50,184 nucleotides of DNA from Acinetobacter bereziniae (GTDB taxonomy: Bacteria; Pseudomonadota; Gammaproteobacteria; Pseudomonadales; Moraxellaceae): NCBI GenBank assembly GCA_009912575.1, contig WNDP01000013.1, positions 1 to 50,184 on the forward strand, in the 5' to 3' direction. Position 1 is the stretch's first letter. Every line of letters starts with the position of its first letter. The translations under genes and the position numbers were made by a program. A model generated the notes under the pieces. It was not told where the DNA came from. It made no database searches and was given only the letters and a program-made list of their open reading frames with translations. This document shows positions 19,171-29,305 of the stretch, in pieces.

Positions 19171-19210
19171 TTAGCGTTAGAGGATATAGCCCCATATCCT
19201 CTAACGCTAA
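19171..19210. terminator. Perfect 17-bp hairpin downstream of a small secreted-protein gene
   Basis: The arm TTAGCGTTAGAGGATAT at 19171-19187 pairs perfectly with 19194-19210 around AGCCCC. It lies 14 bp after the stop of the minus-strand gene at 19224, where a terminator is expected. There is no U-tract on either strand, so it may instead stabilise the 3' end. Confidence 0.55.
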
Positions 19211-19223
19211 AAATAACCCAAAA

Positions 19224-19415
19224 TTATTCAAGAATCGGGGCGTCAATATCTTCGACACGAACTTCAGTTTGTGTTTCTGAAGGCGTAGTCGCGTTGCTTT
19301 GAGAGACCGTTTTTTCTTCAGTAAGTGTAGCGGCTGGAGTTGGTGTAGATTCAGCCCAAGCACTGGTCATCATTGTTGCTAATACAAATGCAAAAACCAT
19401 TTTATTCGAATGCAT
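19224..19415 (-). CDS. Small acidic secreted protein, unknown function
   Basis: The 63-residue product starts at MHSNKMVFAF, chosen because AAGGAG lies 6 nt upstream; a longer frame from 19520 lacks such a site. The signal peptide ends at TSAWA (about residue 20). The mature part is Thr/Pro/Ala-rich and then acidic, ending VEDIDAPILE. No family was recognised. It resembles the neighbouring 68-residue protein in size, signal peptide and composition, and lies about 300 bp upstream of it on the same strand, with a dispersed repeat and a hairpin in between. Confidence 0.6.
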   Translation of the reverse strand: MHSNKMVFAFVLATMMTSAWAESTPTPAATLTEEKTVSQSNATTPSETQTEVRVEDIDAPILE

Positions 19416-19659
19416 ATTGATCTCCTTATAATCCATATTGTTTTCATTCGTGGCAGTAGTCTGCTGTGTGATTCTTGCACTTTGATGAAATTGATTGAGC
19501 AATATTTTAAATTTTTTCAAAGTTTTACCGATATATTTTTTAGTCTTGATCTATTTTTTCGTTGAGTCTGCTTTTTCGACCTCAATTACTGAAGACTTAA
19601 AAGAAATCAGAAAGTTCACAGTATTTTTTAAATGGAATCGTGGTCTTGGAACTGAGTTT

Positions 19660-19668
19660 TGTTATAGT
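19660..19668 (+). promoter_or_regulatory. Candidate extended -10 promoter element of dapB
   Basis: TG at 19660-19661, one base, then TATAGT at 19663-19668 forms an extended -10 element about 38 bp before the dapB start. No convincing -35 was seen. Confidence 0.35.
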
Positions 19669-19696
19669 AGAGCCAAATTTTCAAATTCAGATTTAG

Positions 19697-20527
<831 letters not shown>

Positions 20528-20577
20528 AACATGTTGCGCTAAAATTATAACAATGAGTCAAATTTTGAACATAAAAA

Positions 20578-21228
20578 ATGAAAAAAACAGTGATGTTACT
20601 TACTTGTGTAGTCAGTGCTTTTAGCCTGACTGCACAAGCAGCTTTACCGAGCAATGCCAAATTGAGTCTGAACAAAAACAACATTAAGGTCTGGACTTAT
20701 AAAGATACCAATAACCCTGTTCTGTCCTATAAAGCAGAAACAACAATAGACGTACCGATTGAGCGGGCTGTTGCTTTAGTTCTGGATGTCAATAATTCAC
20801 CTAAATGGGTACCCAATGTTGCTAAAGCAGAAGTGTTGTCTCGAGATGATAAAAAGGGCGAATTCAGTATTTATATGGTTTTAGACTTTCCATTTCCTTT
20901 AAAAGATCGTGACATGGTGGTGAAAGGAACGATGTCTAAAGACGCAAGTGGCACGATTTACATTAAAAACTCTGCGGTTCAACAAGGCAAAGCACTGAAC
21001 TCAGATTATATTCGTTTAAAAGATTATGCGGGCGATTGGACATTTCAAAAACTTGGCCCCAATAAAGTGAAAGTGATCACTTCTGGACATGCCAATCCTG
21101 AAGGTTCAATCCCGGCAAGTGTGACCAATATGCTGGTTGAACAGCAACCTTATCAAATGCTGCAAAAGATGAAATCTGAGTTGGCAAAGAATACCAAGCT
21201 TGCTGCATTACCTGAAATTTTAAAATAA
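20578..21228 (+). CDS. Secreted START/SRPBCC-domain protein
   Basis: The 216-residue product has an N-terminal signal peptide ending LTAQA at about residue 21. One START-like lipid-binding domain follows. Landmarks are the strand-helix segment VPIERAVALVLDVNNSPKWVP near 60-80 and FPFPLKDRDMVV near 104-115, both typical of START proteins. It is probably periplasmic. The ligand is unknown, though family members bind lipids or other hydrophobic molecules. It starts 50 bp after dapB with a weak ribosome site and may be co-transcribed. Confidence 0.82.
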   Translation: MKKTVMLLTCVVSAFSLTAQAALPSNAKLSLNKNNIKVWTYKDTNNPVLSYKAETTIDVPIERAVALVLDVNNSPKWVPNVAKAEVLSRDDKKGEFSIYMVLDFPFPLKDRDMVVKGTMSKDASGTIYIKNSAVQQGKALNSDYIRLKDYAGDWTFQKLGPNKVKVITSGHANPEGSIPASVTNMLVEQQPYQMLQKMKSELAKNTKLAALPEILK

Positions 21229-21266
21229 TCATTTATTCAGGATGCGTTATTTACTGCTATTTTGAA

Positions 21267-21291
21267 CCCTGCACCATATGAAGGTGCAGGG
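21267..21291. terminator. Hairpin between convergent START-domain and MFS genes
   Basis: A perfect 9-bp GC-rich stem, CCCTGCACC at 21267-21275 with GGTGCAGGG at 21283-21291, has a 7-nt loop and lies 38 bp after the START-domain gene. There is no good U-tract, so termination strength is uncertain. Confidence 0.5.
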
Positions 21292-21340
21292 AGCTGAACA
21301 ATATAATGAATTCAGTCGCAGATGATTTGGTAAATTAACA

Positions 21341-22508
21341 TTAGCTGAATTGATGCACAGGTTCTTTGGTCATTTTCATTTGGATAAATACCAAGAGCAA
21401 TCCTAATGCAGTAAGTACTGCGCCTGCAATTGAAACAGCTGAGTAACTCATACCCATACTGAGGACTGCGCCACCTACGGTTGCGCCTAAAGCATTACCT
21501 AAATTAAATGCACCAATATTTACTGAAGAGGCTAATCCGGGTGCTTCATGCGCAACAGACATCACCCGCATTTGGAGTGGAGGCACAACGGCAAAGGCTG
21601 CTGCTCCCCAAACAATAAGCGCCAAAGCTGCACCAATCGGTGTTTGTGCCAAGATCGGGAACAGTAACATGGACAGCATTAATAACACTAAAAAGCCTGT
21701 CAATGTTTTATTCAGTGATCGATCTGCGAATTTGCCACCGAGATGATTCCCAATTGAAAAACCGATTCCGATTAAGACCAACATCAGTGTGATAAACATT
21801 GGACTGGCATGGGTGATATTTTGCAAGCTCGGTGCAATATAGGTGTAGAGCGTAAACATTGCTCCTGCACTCATCACAGTCGTCAATAAAGCAAAAACCA
21901 CAGGCAAACGAGTCAAAACTTTCAGTTCAGCTTTTACATTTGGACGCTGACCTGCCACATCTACAGGCAAGGCTTTCCATAATGCCAACATGGTGATGAC
22001 ACCCAAGATCGCAATCGCGGCAAAGGACATACGCCAACCAATATTTTGTCCAACCCATGTTGCTAGAGGTACACCCCCCAATATTGGCAATCGTGAGTCC
22101 CATAAACATCATCGCAACCGCACTGGCCTGTTTATCTTTAGGCACAACACTGGTGGCAACAATTGAGCCAATCCCGAAAAATACACCATGATTAAGACTG
22201 GTAATTATTCGAGCACCCATTAGTCCCCAATAGTTCGGTGCAATGGCTGCAAGAATATTGCCCACAGTGAAAATACTCATGGCCAATATCAGTGCTTTAC
22301 GCCTTGAAAAATGCCCAAACCACAATGTCATAATCGGAGCACCGATCATTACGCCTAGTGCATAAGCCGTAATGAGCATCCCCGCTGTGGGAATCGAAAT
22401 GCTGAGATTTTCTGCAATTTGAGGTAGAAAACCCATTGGGGAAAATTCAGTTGTTCCTATTGCAAAAGCGCCTATGACTAATGCAAGTAAGGGAAAATTT
22501 AATTTCAT
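21341..22508 (-). pseudogene. MFS exporter (YdhP-like, DHA1 family), frameshifted
   Basis: Two overlapping frames form one twelve-helix major-facilitator transporter of about 388 residues, closely matching the YdhP/arabinose-efflux type. The N-terminal frame from ATG 22508 has GAFAIGTTEF and the motif-A-like FGHFSRRKAL. It runs to LTIANIGG and then derails. The C-terminal frame resumes at GVPLATWVGQ. The break is the C-run 22074-22079 (G6 on the coding strand); five G would give a continuous ANIGGVPLATW, as in relatives. It may be a real knockout, a slippage-prone on/off tract, or an error. Substrate unknown. Confidence 0.8.
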
Positions 22509-22652
22509 GAGAGATCTCAAATATACAGAATATTGAAAAAGACCGAGTACAGTGGTGCAATCATCAGACCAATATCACAAGCACAATTTTTTGATGTTGA
22601 TTTCAACAAAAGCTTTTAGATCGCATTTTGGTTGAGTCAAACACACATCAAA

Positions 22653-22679
22653 GCTTCGCAACAAAAGATATTGCGAAGC
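22653..22679. other. Hairpin upstream of the MFS gene
   Basis: GCTTCGCAA at 22653-22661 pairs perfectly with TTGCGAAGC at 22671-22679 around a 9-nt loop, in the gap between the MFS gene and dkgB. It lies about 80 bp past the dkgB stop, so it may end dkgB transcription, but lacks a clear U-tract. Confidence 0.35.
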
Positions 22680-22760
22680 AATTGATGCCTTTCAATCGAT
22701 CAGAAATGAACAGTGAAAATCTGAGAATAGATTTAGCTGTGATTAAACTAAACTGCTAAA

Positions 22761-23573
22761 TTAAATATCCCATTTCGGTGCTAAGTTTTCTGGATCAACT
22801 TCACGACCATTACGTTCCAATTGTGCAATCATCTGCATTTCTTCGGCAGTGAGTTGAATCTCTTGGGCTTTTAAGTTCGCCATTAAGTTTTCACGTTTGG
22901 TTGATGATGGAATAACCGCAAAACCTTTTTGCAATGCCCATGCCAAAGCAATTTGTGCTGTTGAAGCTTGATGTTGCTGAGCAATTTCAGTTAATACAGG
23001 ATCATTTAAAACTTTGCCATAAGCTAAAGTCATGTATGACGTCACATCAATATGTTGTGATTGTAAGAAATCCACTAACTTTGAGTTTTGTAAATAAGGG
23101 CTTAGCTCAATTTGGTTTGTTGCAATATTTTCAAGTCCAACAGCATCAATCGCTTGTTGTGACAAATCAATATTGAAGTTTGAAATACCAATATGTTCAG
23201 TTAAGCCAAGCTTTTTTGCTTCTAAAAGGTTATGCATCATTTCAGCAACAGAAATACCTAAACTTGGTGCAGGCCAATGGATCAAAGTCAGATTGACAGC
23301 ATCAGTACGAAGTTTTTGTAGGCTCTCTTTCAAGCTTGGAATAAGTTTGTCTGCTTGATAATTGTCAGTCCATATCTTTGTTGTGACAAACAAATCATCA
23401 CGATGAATATGACTTTCAGCAATCGCCTGACCAACTTCGGCTTCATTGCCATAGATTTGTGCTGTATCTACAGCACGATAACCCACATCTAGCGCATTTT
23501 TAACTGAATCTATTACGGTTTGACCTGATAAACGGAAAGTACCAACGCCAAATTGAGGAACAATGTTTGTCAT
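22761..23573 (-). CDS. dkgB: Aldo/keto reductase, DkgB type (2,5-diketo-D-gluconate / methylglyoxal reductase)
   Basis: This 270-residue NADPH-dependent reductase of the AKR superfamily is very close to E. coli DkgB along its length. The catalytic tetrad is visible as Asp and Tyr in [10 protein letters not shown], Lys in TTKIW and His in LIHWP. Further signatures are [17 protein letters not shown] and the coenzyme loop [13 protein letters not shown] 23573 was selected over an upstream GTG. It is divergent from a YafC-type LysR gene, the same pairing as dkgB-yafC in E. coli, so regulation by that neighbour is likely. Confidence 0.9.
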   Translation of the reverse strand: MTNIVPQFGVGTFRLSGQTVIDSVKNALDVGYRAVDTAQIYGNEAEVGQAIAESHIHRDDLFVTTKIWTDNYQADKLIPSLKESLQKLRTDAVNLTLIHWPAPSLGISVAEMMHNLLEAKKLGLTEHIGISNFNIDLSQQAIDAVGLENIATNQIELSPYLQNSKLVDFLQSQHIDVTSYMTLAYGKVLNDPVLTEIAQQHQASTAQIALAWALQKGFAVIPSSTKRENLMANLKAQEIQLTAEEMQMIAQLERNGREVDPENLAPKWDI

Positions 23574-23696
23574 GATGTGTTTCACTTTGTTTTCTGAGAT
23601 TAGGGCTATTTTGCTATTTTAATTGTTGCGGAAAAATACAGGAATATGCAAAATATTATTGACTATTAATCAATAATAAATCGTGATATTACAGAG

Positions 23697-24587
23697 ATGA
23701 AATCGACCTTAGAAGAGTTACAGGCCTTTATCAATATCGTTGACAGTGGTTCGATCGTTGCTGCTGCGACACATCTCGAACAAACCACCTCTGGCGTGAG
23801 TCGAGCTTTGCAACGGCTTGAGTCTAAACTCAATGTCACTTTATTGGAGCGTACCACACGGAAGCTTAAATTGACTCAGGAAGGACAGTTATTTTTAGAA
23901 AAAGCCCGTAAAATTGTACATGATCTTAACGAAGCAGAAGATGCGCTATTGAAGTCGGACAGCGATACTTCAGGTTTGATCCGTGTAGATTCAGCTACGC
24001 CTTTTGTATTGCATGTGATTGTCCCCTTGATGCAAGAGTTTTCTCGGCTTTACCCCAACATTGAAATCGAATTAAACAGTAATGATCAAATTATTGACCT
24101 ACTCGAACACAAGACTGATGTCGCAATACGTTTTGGGGAGTTAAATGATTCAAGTATGCATGCACGTCTGTTGTGTAAAAGTCGTTTATACATCGTTACC
24201 AGTCCTGAGTATTTAGACAGAAATGGTTATCCTGAAACACCAGGAGATATTCTCAACCATGTTCAAATTGGTTTTAATAAAGTCAGTCATCTGAATATTT
24301 GGCCCATTCGTGTGAATGGTGAAAAATTAACAGTACAACCGAAAATTAAAGCATCCAGTGGCGAGACAGTACGCCAGCTTTGCTTACGGGGTCATGGAAT
24401 AGCCAGACTGTCAGCATTTGAAGTTTTAAAGGACATCAGGCAGGGAATGTTGATCGCTCTATTTGAAGATCAGATAGAGATTTATGAACAACACATCCAT
24501 GCAGTTTACTATCAACAAGAACATTTACCTAAACGTGTGCGTCTATTTATTGAGTTTTTAGCACAAAAGCTGTCAAAGTTTCGATAG
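23697..24587 (+). CDS. LysR-family transcriptional regulator (YafC-like)
   Basis: This 296-residue LysR protein has an N-terminal winged helix: LQAFINIVDSGSIVAAATHL near residues 8-27, then SGVSRALQRLE and LLERTTRKLKLT. The periplasmic-binding-protein-like effector domain contains DVAIRFG and GETVRQLCLRGHGIARLS, shared with E. coli YafC. It is divergent from dkgB across 123 bp, a conserved gene pair. The effector is unknown. Its last 41 bp overlap the 3' end of the convergent lipoprotein gene. Confidence 0.9.
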   Translation: MKSTLEELQAFINIVDSGSIVAAATHLEQTTSGVSRALQRLESKLNVTLLERTTRKLKLTQEGQLFLEKARKIVHDLNEAEDALLKSDSDTSGLIRVDSATPFVLHVIVPLMQEFSRLYPNIEIELNSNDQIIDLLEHKTDVAIRFGELNDSSMHARLLCKSRLYIVTSPEYLDRNGYPETPGDILNHVQIGFNKVSHLNIWPIRVNGEKLTVQPKIKASSGETVRQLCLRGHGIARLSAFEVLKDIRQGMLIALFEDQIEIYEQHIHAVYYQQEHLPKRVRLFIEFLAQKLSKFR

Positions 24588-24954
24588 TCTTTTGTGGCGG
24601 TAAATCTAGACTCAGTAATGGCGCAGTGTTGGGTTGTTGCGGTGTGATCAAATGAATTTCGAAATGCTCAGCTGATGTCTGTTGGCATTTGAATTCCAAA
24701 TTTTTCTGTACAGGGAGATTAATTTTTACGGTCTGATCTCCACTGGCACGGTAATGATAATGTCTGACCGAGACAGCTTGATGTAGTGTCGGTTGTAGAT
24801 GATCAAGCTGATAATTACCCAAACGCTGTGTTTTTAAAAAGCCTTCAATCAAAGATTTGCATACAAAATGTTGTTGCTGAGCTGCTTGATTGACTTGTTG
24901 AGGTTGGCAGGCGCTCAGTGCAAGTGCGAGACTAACTAAAGCGATCATTCTCAT
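24547..24954 (-). CDS. Small lipoprotein of unknown function
   Basis: The 135-residue product has a lipoprotein signal peptide with lipobox LSAC (Cys 16), followed by a Gln-rich linker and about 100 residues without a recognised domain. AAGGAG lies well placed before ATG 24954. The 3' end overlaps the LysR gene antisense by 41 bp. No Asp follows the Cys, so outer-membrane sorting is expected. It is predicted to be processed by LspA. Confidence 0.7.
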   Translation of the reverse strand: MRMIALVSLALALSACQPQQVNQAAQQQHFVCKSLIEGFLKTQRLGNYQLDHLQPTLHQAVSVRHYHYRASGDQTVKINLPVQKNLEFKCQQTSAEHFEIHLITPQQPNTAPLLSLDLPPQKTIETLTAFVLKTQ

Positions 24955-25064
24955 TATTTTCTCCTTTCAAATCAATTATGTTGAAAAAACAGGCTGTGAA
25001 AGAAGCATAAATCTGTTAGATTTATAGATACAGATACAACAAATATTAAAATTTGAGTACAGAT

Positions 25065-26501
25065 ATGGCTTTTCAGTATCAAATCTTGGCACAGCAGATT
25101 GCGCAGAAAATTTATTGTGGTGAATTGGCGGTCGGGCAGCGCCTTAGCTCTTTACGCCAATTTGCTGAATTACAAAAGATTAGTTTGAATACTGCCAAAA
25201 GTTGTTATGAATTACTCGAAGCTCAGGGCTTAATTTTTGTCAAAGAAAAGTCTGGTTATTTTGTACAGGCATTACCCAATACGCCGAAGATCGCTGTACC
25301 AGACCACCCTGATTTTAAGTCTAGACCCCGTGAAGTTTCTAACTTGGAGTTACAAATTCAGATCCATGAAGCTGCAATCAATAATAAGTTGATTCACTTA
25401 GGTTCAATTCAATTATCTCCTAACTTAGTTCCTGTAGAAGCCATACGCCGTTCAATTCAACGTGCTTTAAAACACAGTAAACCCGAAGATTTTTTATATA
25501 ACGATCGCCAAGGGCATCTTCAATTGAGGGAAGCATTGTCTGCACACTGGGCAGAAGATGGTTTTTATATTGCAAAAGAAGATATTTATATCAGTAATGG
25601 CTGTATGCCTGCACTGTCGATCATGATCCAAAGCCTTACTCAAGTTGGCGATAGTGTGATTGTGCCGACACCGAACTATAATGGGCAATTACAGTTATTG
25701 GCTTTATTGAAGCGAAAAATTATTGAAATTCCAGCCAATACAGAAGGCTTTGATCTAGATCGTTTAGAACAAGAAATGCAAAACCCTGGAGTGAAAATCT
25801 GCTTATTGACGGCTAATTTTCAAAACCCTCTCGGTTTTTGTCTCAGCAATGCTGAGAAAGAACGTATTGCACAACTTGCTGCGAAGTATCAATGCTATGT
25901 GATTGAAGATGATATTTATGCAGAATGTAGTTTTAATGCCAAGCGTCCTTTGCCAATTAAATATTGGGATCAACAAGGTTATGTGGTGTATTGCAGCTCA
26001 ATCTCTAAGTCTCTATCGACCTCTTATCGTGTAGGCTGGTTTTGTTTACCACAACGATTACAGCACCTACATGCAAAATTGATCTTACAGAATGTTTCAG
26101 TAAATACCCCCTTACAGTTAGGGCTTGCTGACATGATTTATAGTAGAGCTTATCGTCAACATCTAAGCGAATTGCGTCCTAAACTGATGGCACAAGTTGA
26201 GCAGTATCGACAGTTTATTCAACAAGCTTTTCATGGCGTGAGTATTCGTTTGAATCAACCGCAGGGAAGTTATGCGTTATGGCTACAATTTCCTGAACAA
26301 GTGGATAGTTTGGCGTTGTATTACTACGCACAGCAATACAGTATCAATATCGTTCCTGGCGTTATTTTTGGTGAAGATCATCGTTATAACAATTGTATTC
26401 GTTTAAATGCAGGACATGAATTGTCTCAGGAGATTCAGGATGCCATCATGTTATTGGCAGATTGGGTAAGGGCTGAGTTGTCAGCCAAGAGCGTGGCATA
26501 A
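25065..26501 (+). CDS. MocR/PdxR-type regulator (GntR helix-turn-helix fused to aminotransferase domain)
   Basis: The 478-residue protein joins an N-terminal GntR winged helix (ILAQQIAQKIYCGEL and LRQFAELQKISLNTAKSCYELLE, residues about 6-55) to a fold-type I PLP aminotransferase-like domain. Signatures include the aromatic/Asn region LTANFQNPLGF near 250, VIEDDIYAE near 285, and the PLP lysine in SSISKSLSTSYRVGW near 311-325. The layout resembles E. coli YdcR. ATG 25065 is taken over an upstream TTG. Such proteins usually regulate amine or vitamin B6 genes; the target here is unknown. Confidence 0.88.
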   Translation: MAFQYQILAQQIAQKIYCGELAVGQRLSSLRQFAELQKISLNTAKSCYELLEAQGLIFVKEKSGYFVQALPNTPKIAVPDHPDFKSRPREVSNLELQIQIHEAAINNKLIHLGSIQLSPNLVPVEAIRRSIQRALKHSKPEDFLYNDRQGHLQLREALSAHWAEDGFYIAKEDIYISNGCMPALSIMIQSLTQVGDSVIVPTPNYNGQLQLLALLKRKIIEIPANTEGFDLDRLEQEMQNPGVKICLLTANFQNPLGFCLSNAEKERIAQLAAKYQCYVIEDDIYAECSFNAKRPLPIKYWDQQGYVVYCSSISKSLSTSYRVGWFCLPQRLQHLHAKLILQNVSVNTPLQLGLADMIYSRAYRQHLSELRPKLMAQVEQYRQFIQQAFHGVSIRLNQPQGSYALWLQFPEQVDSLALYYYAQQYSINIVPGVIFGEDHRYNNCIRLNAGHELSQEIQDAIMLLADWVRAELSAKSVA

Positions 26502-26575
26502 GTTGTTCAGTGAGTAATTTAAATGTTTGAATATTTCCATCTGGGTATCAATGACGATCGTCAACCTATTGAAAA

Positions 26576-26692
26576 GCCCATACAGCAAAATATAATTTTT
26601 TCAGATCAATAAAATCAGTATATTATTGAATAATATGAAAATTTCATTGACACATTTTATGTCTATCTTAAAAGGATTGGCATAGCTGATGC
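26576..26692 (+). repeat. Dispersed intergenic repeat, copy B
   Basis: It begins CCCATACAGCAAAATATAATTT-like (26578 onward), followed by GATCAATAAAATCAG. The central TTTCATTGACACATTTTA matches copy A's TTTCATTGCCACGTTTTA. The right end GGATTGGCATAG parallels ATTTGCGTAGA in copies A and D. It sits between the convergent MocR and ahr genes, directly before a perfect hairpin. Confidence 0.7.
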
Positions 26693-26728
26693 CTCATTTA
26701 CGCTGATTGATGTCAGCGTAAATGAGGC
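26691..26728. terminator. Perfect 16-bp hairpin between convergent genes
   Basis: The arm GCCTCATTTACGCTGA at 26691-26706 pairs perfectly with 26713-26728 around TTGATG. It lies 13 bp after the ahr stop on minus and after the MocR gene on plus. There is no U-tract on either side, the same build as the hairpin after repeat copy A. Confidence 0.55.
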
Positions 26729-26740
26729 CGAGTGCTTAAA

Positions 26741-27760
26741 TCAAAAATCAGCTTTTAACACAATACGATAACGTGCTTTTCCTGAATGTAGGCGTTCCAA
26801 AGCATCATTAATTTTTGACATTGGATATACCTCGATTTGAGGAGCAATATTTTTACGTGCTGCGAATTGCAATAATTGACGCAATGCAAAAGGGGAGCCT
26901 GTCGGAGAACCTGTTACTGATTTTGCACCGCTAATCAGTGTACCTGCTGGAATTGGCATTGGTTCAAGCACCATGCCCAACATATGGATGGTGCCATTCG
27001 GTGCAAGTGTATTCAAATAAGCTTTCCAGTCTAAGCTCACATTCACCGTACAGAGTAACAAATCAAATTTACCACGTTGTGCTTTTAAATCATTTGCATC
27101 ACGGCTGTTAACGATGTGGTCTGCACCCATCGCTCTAAGCTCATCTGACTTTTCCAAATTAGAGGTGAATGCGGTAATTTCACAACCCCACGCTTTGAGT
27201 AATTTAATTGCCATATGGCCTAAACCACCAATACCAATTACACCAACATGATGAACAGCTTGAATTTGATGCTTTAAAATTGGATCAAAAACAGTGATTC
27301 CCCCACATAATAATGGGCCTGCACTTTCAGGATCTAAATCTTCAGGAAGAGGGATAATCCATTGCCATCCAGCACGAACCTTATCAGCAAAACCGCCAGC
27401 ATGACCAACGATGGTGGCTTTTTTCTCGCCCGTACAAAGCACTTGTTGTCCACTGACACATGGGTCACAGAGCTGACAACTTTCTGCTGTCCAACCGATA
27501 CCAACACGTTGCCCAACTTTTAAGCCTTTTGCTTCCGAACCCAACTGAGTGATTGTTCCGATAATTTCATGGCCACCGACAACGGGGAAAACTGAATTTC
27601 CCCATTCATTATTAATCACAGAAACATCAGAGTGGCATAAACCACAATATTCAACTTTAACTTCGACTTGATGTGCGGCTAAAGCACCAGCATCAAATTG
27701 GTAGGGTACAAGGGCAGTGCCTGCTTCTAAGGCAGCATAGGCTTGAATGGTATTGGCTGG
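26741..27760 (-). CDS. ahr: Zinc-dependent NADPH aldehyde reductase (Ahr/YjgB type)
   Basis: This 339-residue medium-chain alcohol dehydrogenase is very close to E. coli Ahr, a broad-range aldehyde reductase. The catalytic zinc ligands lie in CGLCHSDVS and GGHEIIG; the structural-zinc cysteines in [15 protein letters not shown]. The Rossmann loop is [16 protein letters not shown] near residues 170-185. The C-terminus [12 protein letters not shown] followed by GKARYR is nearly identical to that family. ATG 27760 (MPANTI) is preferred because a longer frame upstream overlaps tag. It lies 32 bp downstream of tag on the same strand. Confidence 0.88.
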   Translation of the reverse strand, partial: PANTIQAYAALEAGTALVPYQFDAGALAAHQVEVKVEYCGLCHSDVSVINNEWGNSVFPVVGGHEIIGTITQLGSEAKGLKVGQRVGIGWTAESCQLCDPCVSGQQVLCTGEKKATIVGHAGGFADKVRAGWQWIIPLPEDLDPESAGPLLCGGITVFDPILKHQIQAVHHVGVIGIGGLGHMAIKLLKAWGCEITAFTSNLEKSDELRAMGADHIVNSRDANDLKAQRGKFDLLLCTVNVSLDWKAYLNTLAPNGTIHMLGMVLEPMPIPAGTLISGAKSVTGSPTGSPFALRQLLQFAARKNIAPQIEVYPMSKINDALERLHSGKARYRIVLKADF

Positions 27761-27792
27761 CATATGAATTCTTCCTGTTCGTAAGCTAACTT

Positions 27793-28347
27793 TTAGCGGG
27801 ACATACAATCATTTTCATGGTCATTGACCATTCCGACGGCCTGCATAAATGCATAGCATGTCGTTGGACCGACAAACTTAAAGCCATTTTTTTTCAAGGT
27901 TTTTGACAGTTTAAGGCTGGCTTCGGTTTGTGCAGGTGCTTGTCGATAGTCAGGAACATCATTCAATTGAACATTTTGATCAACAAAATCCCAAAGCCAA
28001 TCCACCATATTAATATTTTTCGCTTTCATGTTTTGCCATGCAATTGCATTGTCACGAATCGCTGTAAGTTTACCAATATGCCGAATGAGTCCTGTATCTT
28101 GGCATTTCAAGGCCAAGTCTTCTTCAGTAAAATGAGCAATGCTCTGGATTGGATGATTAAAAAAATGCGTTCGGTAAGATTCACGTTTTTTTAAAACAGT
28201 AATCCACGATAATCCTGCTTGTTGTCCTTCGAGACACAGCATTTCAAATAAATGTTGCTCATTGCGATTTGGTTTGCCCCATTCATGATCATGATAGGCA
28301 ATGTAAATTGGATCATCTGAGCACCACCCACAGCGTTTATTGATCAT
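27793..28347 (-). CDS. tag: DNA-3-methyladenine glycosylase I
   Basis: This 184-residue base-excision repair enzyme removes 3-methyladenine from alkylated DNA. The N-terminal [20 protein letters not shown] and the C-terminal NDHENDC hold the Cys/His ligands of the zinc snap. The helix-hairpin-helix core and conserved [10 protein letters not shown] near 48-57 are present, as is [16 protein letters not shown] near 157-172. Length matches E. coli Tag. GGAG precedes the ATG. It may be co-transcribed with ahr just downstream. Confidence 0.95.
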   Translation of the reverse strand: MINKRCGWCSDDPIYIAYHDHEWGKPNRNEQHLFEMLCLEGQQAGLSWITVLKKRESYRTHFFNHPIQSIAHFTEEDLALKCQDTGLIRHIGKLTAIRDNAIAWQNMKAKNINMVDWLWDFVDQNVQLNDVPDYRQAPAQTEASLKLSKTLKKNGFKFVGPTTCYAFMQAVGMVNDHENDCMSR

Positions 28348-28382
28348 GAAAGATGCTCCATTTTATGGTTATGGTGATTGGA

Positions 28383-28628
28383 TTAAAGTTTAAATTCGAC
28401 CCATAGATCTTGTTGATTATCCCAAAATGAAAGTTGGGCTTTTTCTAAGTCGGTAAAATTTACCCATATATCTTTACCTGCTTTATCTGCAAAGCCAGTA
28501 CTGATCATGAGCGCTTCATTGGTGATTTCCATAATCCAGCCTTGATGGCTTTGCCCATTGATGACAATTTTTTGTTGATTGCCTGATTCTGCAAATTCAA
28601 CTAAACGCTCAAGCAATGCTTCTGACAT
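28383..28628 (-). CDS. Conserved small protein of unknown function
   Basis: This 81-residue soluble acidic protein has an N-terminal helix (EALLERLVEFAES) followed by alternating strand-like segments (KIVINGQSHQGWIMEI, EALMISTG, DIWVNF, DLWVEFKL). The pattern suggests a small beta-barrel fold. No family was recognised with confidence. AGGAAT precedes the ATG. It lies in a minus-strand run between the M23 lipoprotein gene and tag. Confidence 0.65.
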   Translation of the reverse strand: MSEALLERLVEFAESGNQQKIVINGQSHQGWIMEITNEALMISTGFADKAGKDIWVNFTDLEKAQLSFWDNQQDLWVEFKL

Positions 28629-28658
28629 GGAATATTCCTAAATTGATCTCATCTAAAG

Positions 28659-29207
28659 TTAACGTAAATAAGGGTAGGGATTTACCGCACCTTGTCCTTT
28701 ACCTCTTAAGTATAGTCCATAGTGTAAGTGAGGTGCAGTATGTCGTGCATTTCCCGTATTTCCGACATAACCAATTAATTCACCCTTTTTAACGTAGTCT
28801 CCTTCTTTTAAACCACGTCGATGATCATTGAGATGTGCAAAATAATGATAAGCGCCACCGGGGCCAATGAGCCAAATGACATTACCGCCTAAGTTATTGC
28901 TTTTTAAGCTGGCAATCACCCCTTCAGTATTGCTGTACACTTTTGTTCCACGTGAAGCCATGATGTCAATTCCTTCATGTGCTCGTCCAGCGCTTCGGGA
29001 TGCTCCCCAAGTGTCAGTGAGATTTTGTGGTTTAACACCATCGACAGGAATCGCCAAACGAGTGGGAAGAGGCATTGCTTTTAAACGATTAATTTGGACT
29101 TGAGGCAGTTGGGGTTTTACACCATTTGGTTTTTTTGGTGCAGTGGTACATGCGCTTAATAAGAGTGTAAACACGGCAATTAAACAATATTGGATACGAC
29201 GTGGCAC
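28659..29207 (-). CDS. M23-family peptidoglycan endopeptidase lipoprotein
   Basis: The 182-residue product begins with a lipoprotein signal (lipobox LSAC, Cys 20). A LytM/M23 metallopeptidase domain follows. The zinc site is visible as HEGIDI (HxxxD) near residues 77-82 and APHLHYGL (HxH) near 163-170. Members cleave peptidoglycan cross-links or, when degenerate, activate amidases; here the zinc residues look intact. The start is GTG at 29207, preceded by AAGGA 7-8 nt upstream; no ATG gives a full signal peptide. Confidence 0.87.
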   Translation of the reverse strand: MPRRIQYCLIAVFTLLLSACTTAPKKPNGVKPQLPQVQINRLKAMPLPTRLAIPVDGVKPQNLTDTWGASRSAGRAHEGIDIMASRGTKVYSNTEGVIASLKSNNLGGNVIWLIGPGGAYHYFAHLNDHRRGLKEGDYVKKGELIGYVGNTGNARHTAPHLHYGLYLRGKGQGAVNPYPYLR

Positions 29208-29305
29208 GAGACATCCTTTTTTTCTAGTTTCAAATTTCAGCTTTGAGGTTTAAAAAGGGTAAATCAAAATTGAAAAAATGATCAGAATACCCGTGCCTGA
29301 CTATG

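Noticed and set aside
19415-19520. Longer start for the small secreted protein at 19224
   Set aside because: The extension would bury the signal peptide, and the strong AAGGAG site is placed for the internal ATG at 19415.
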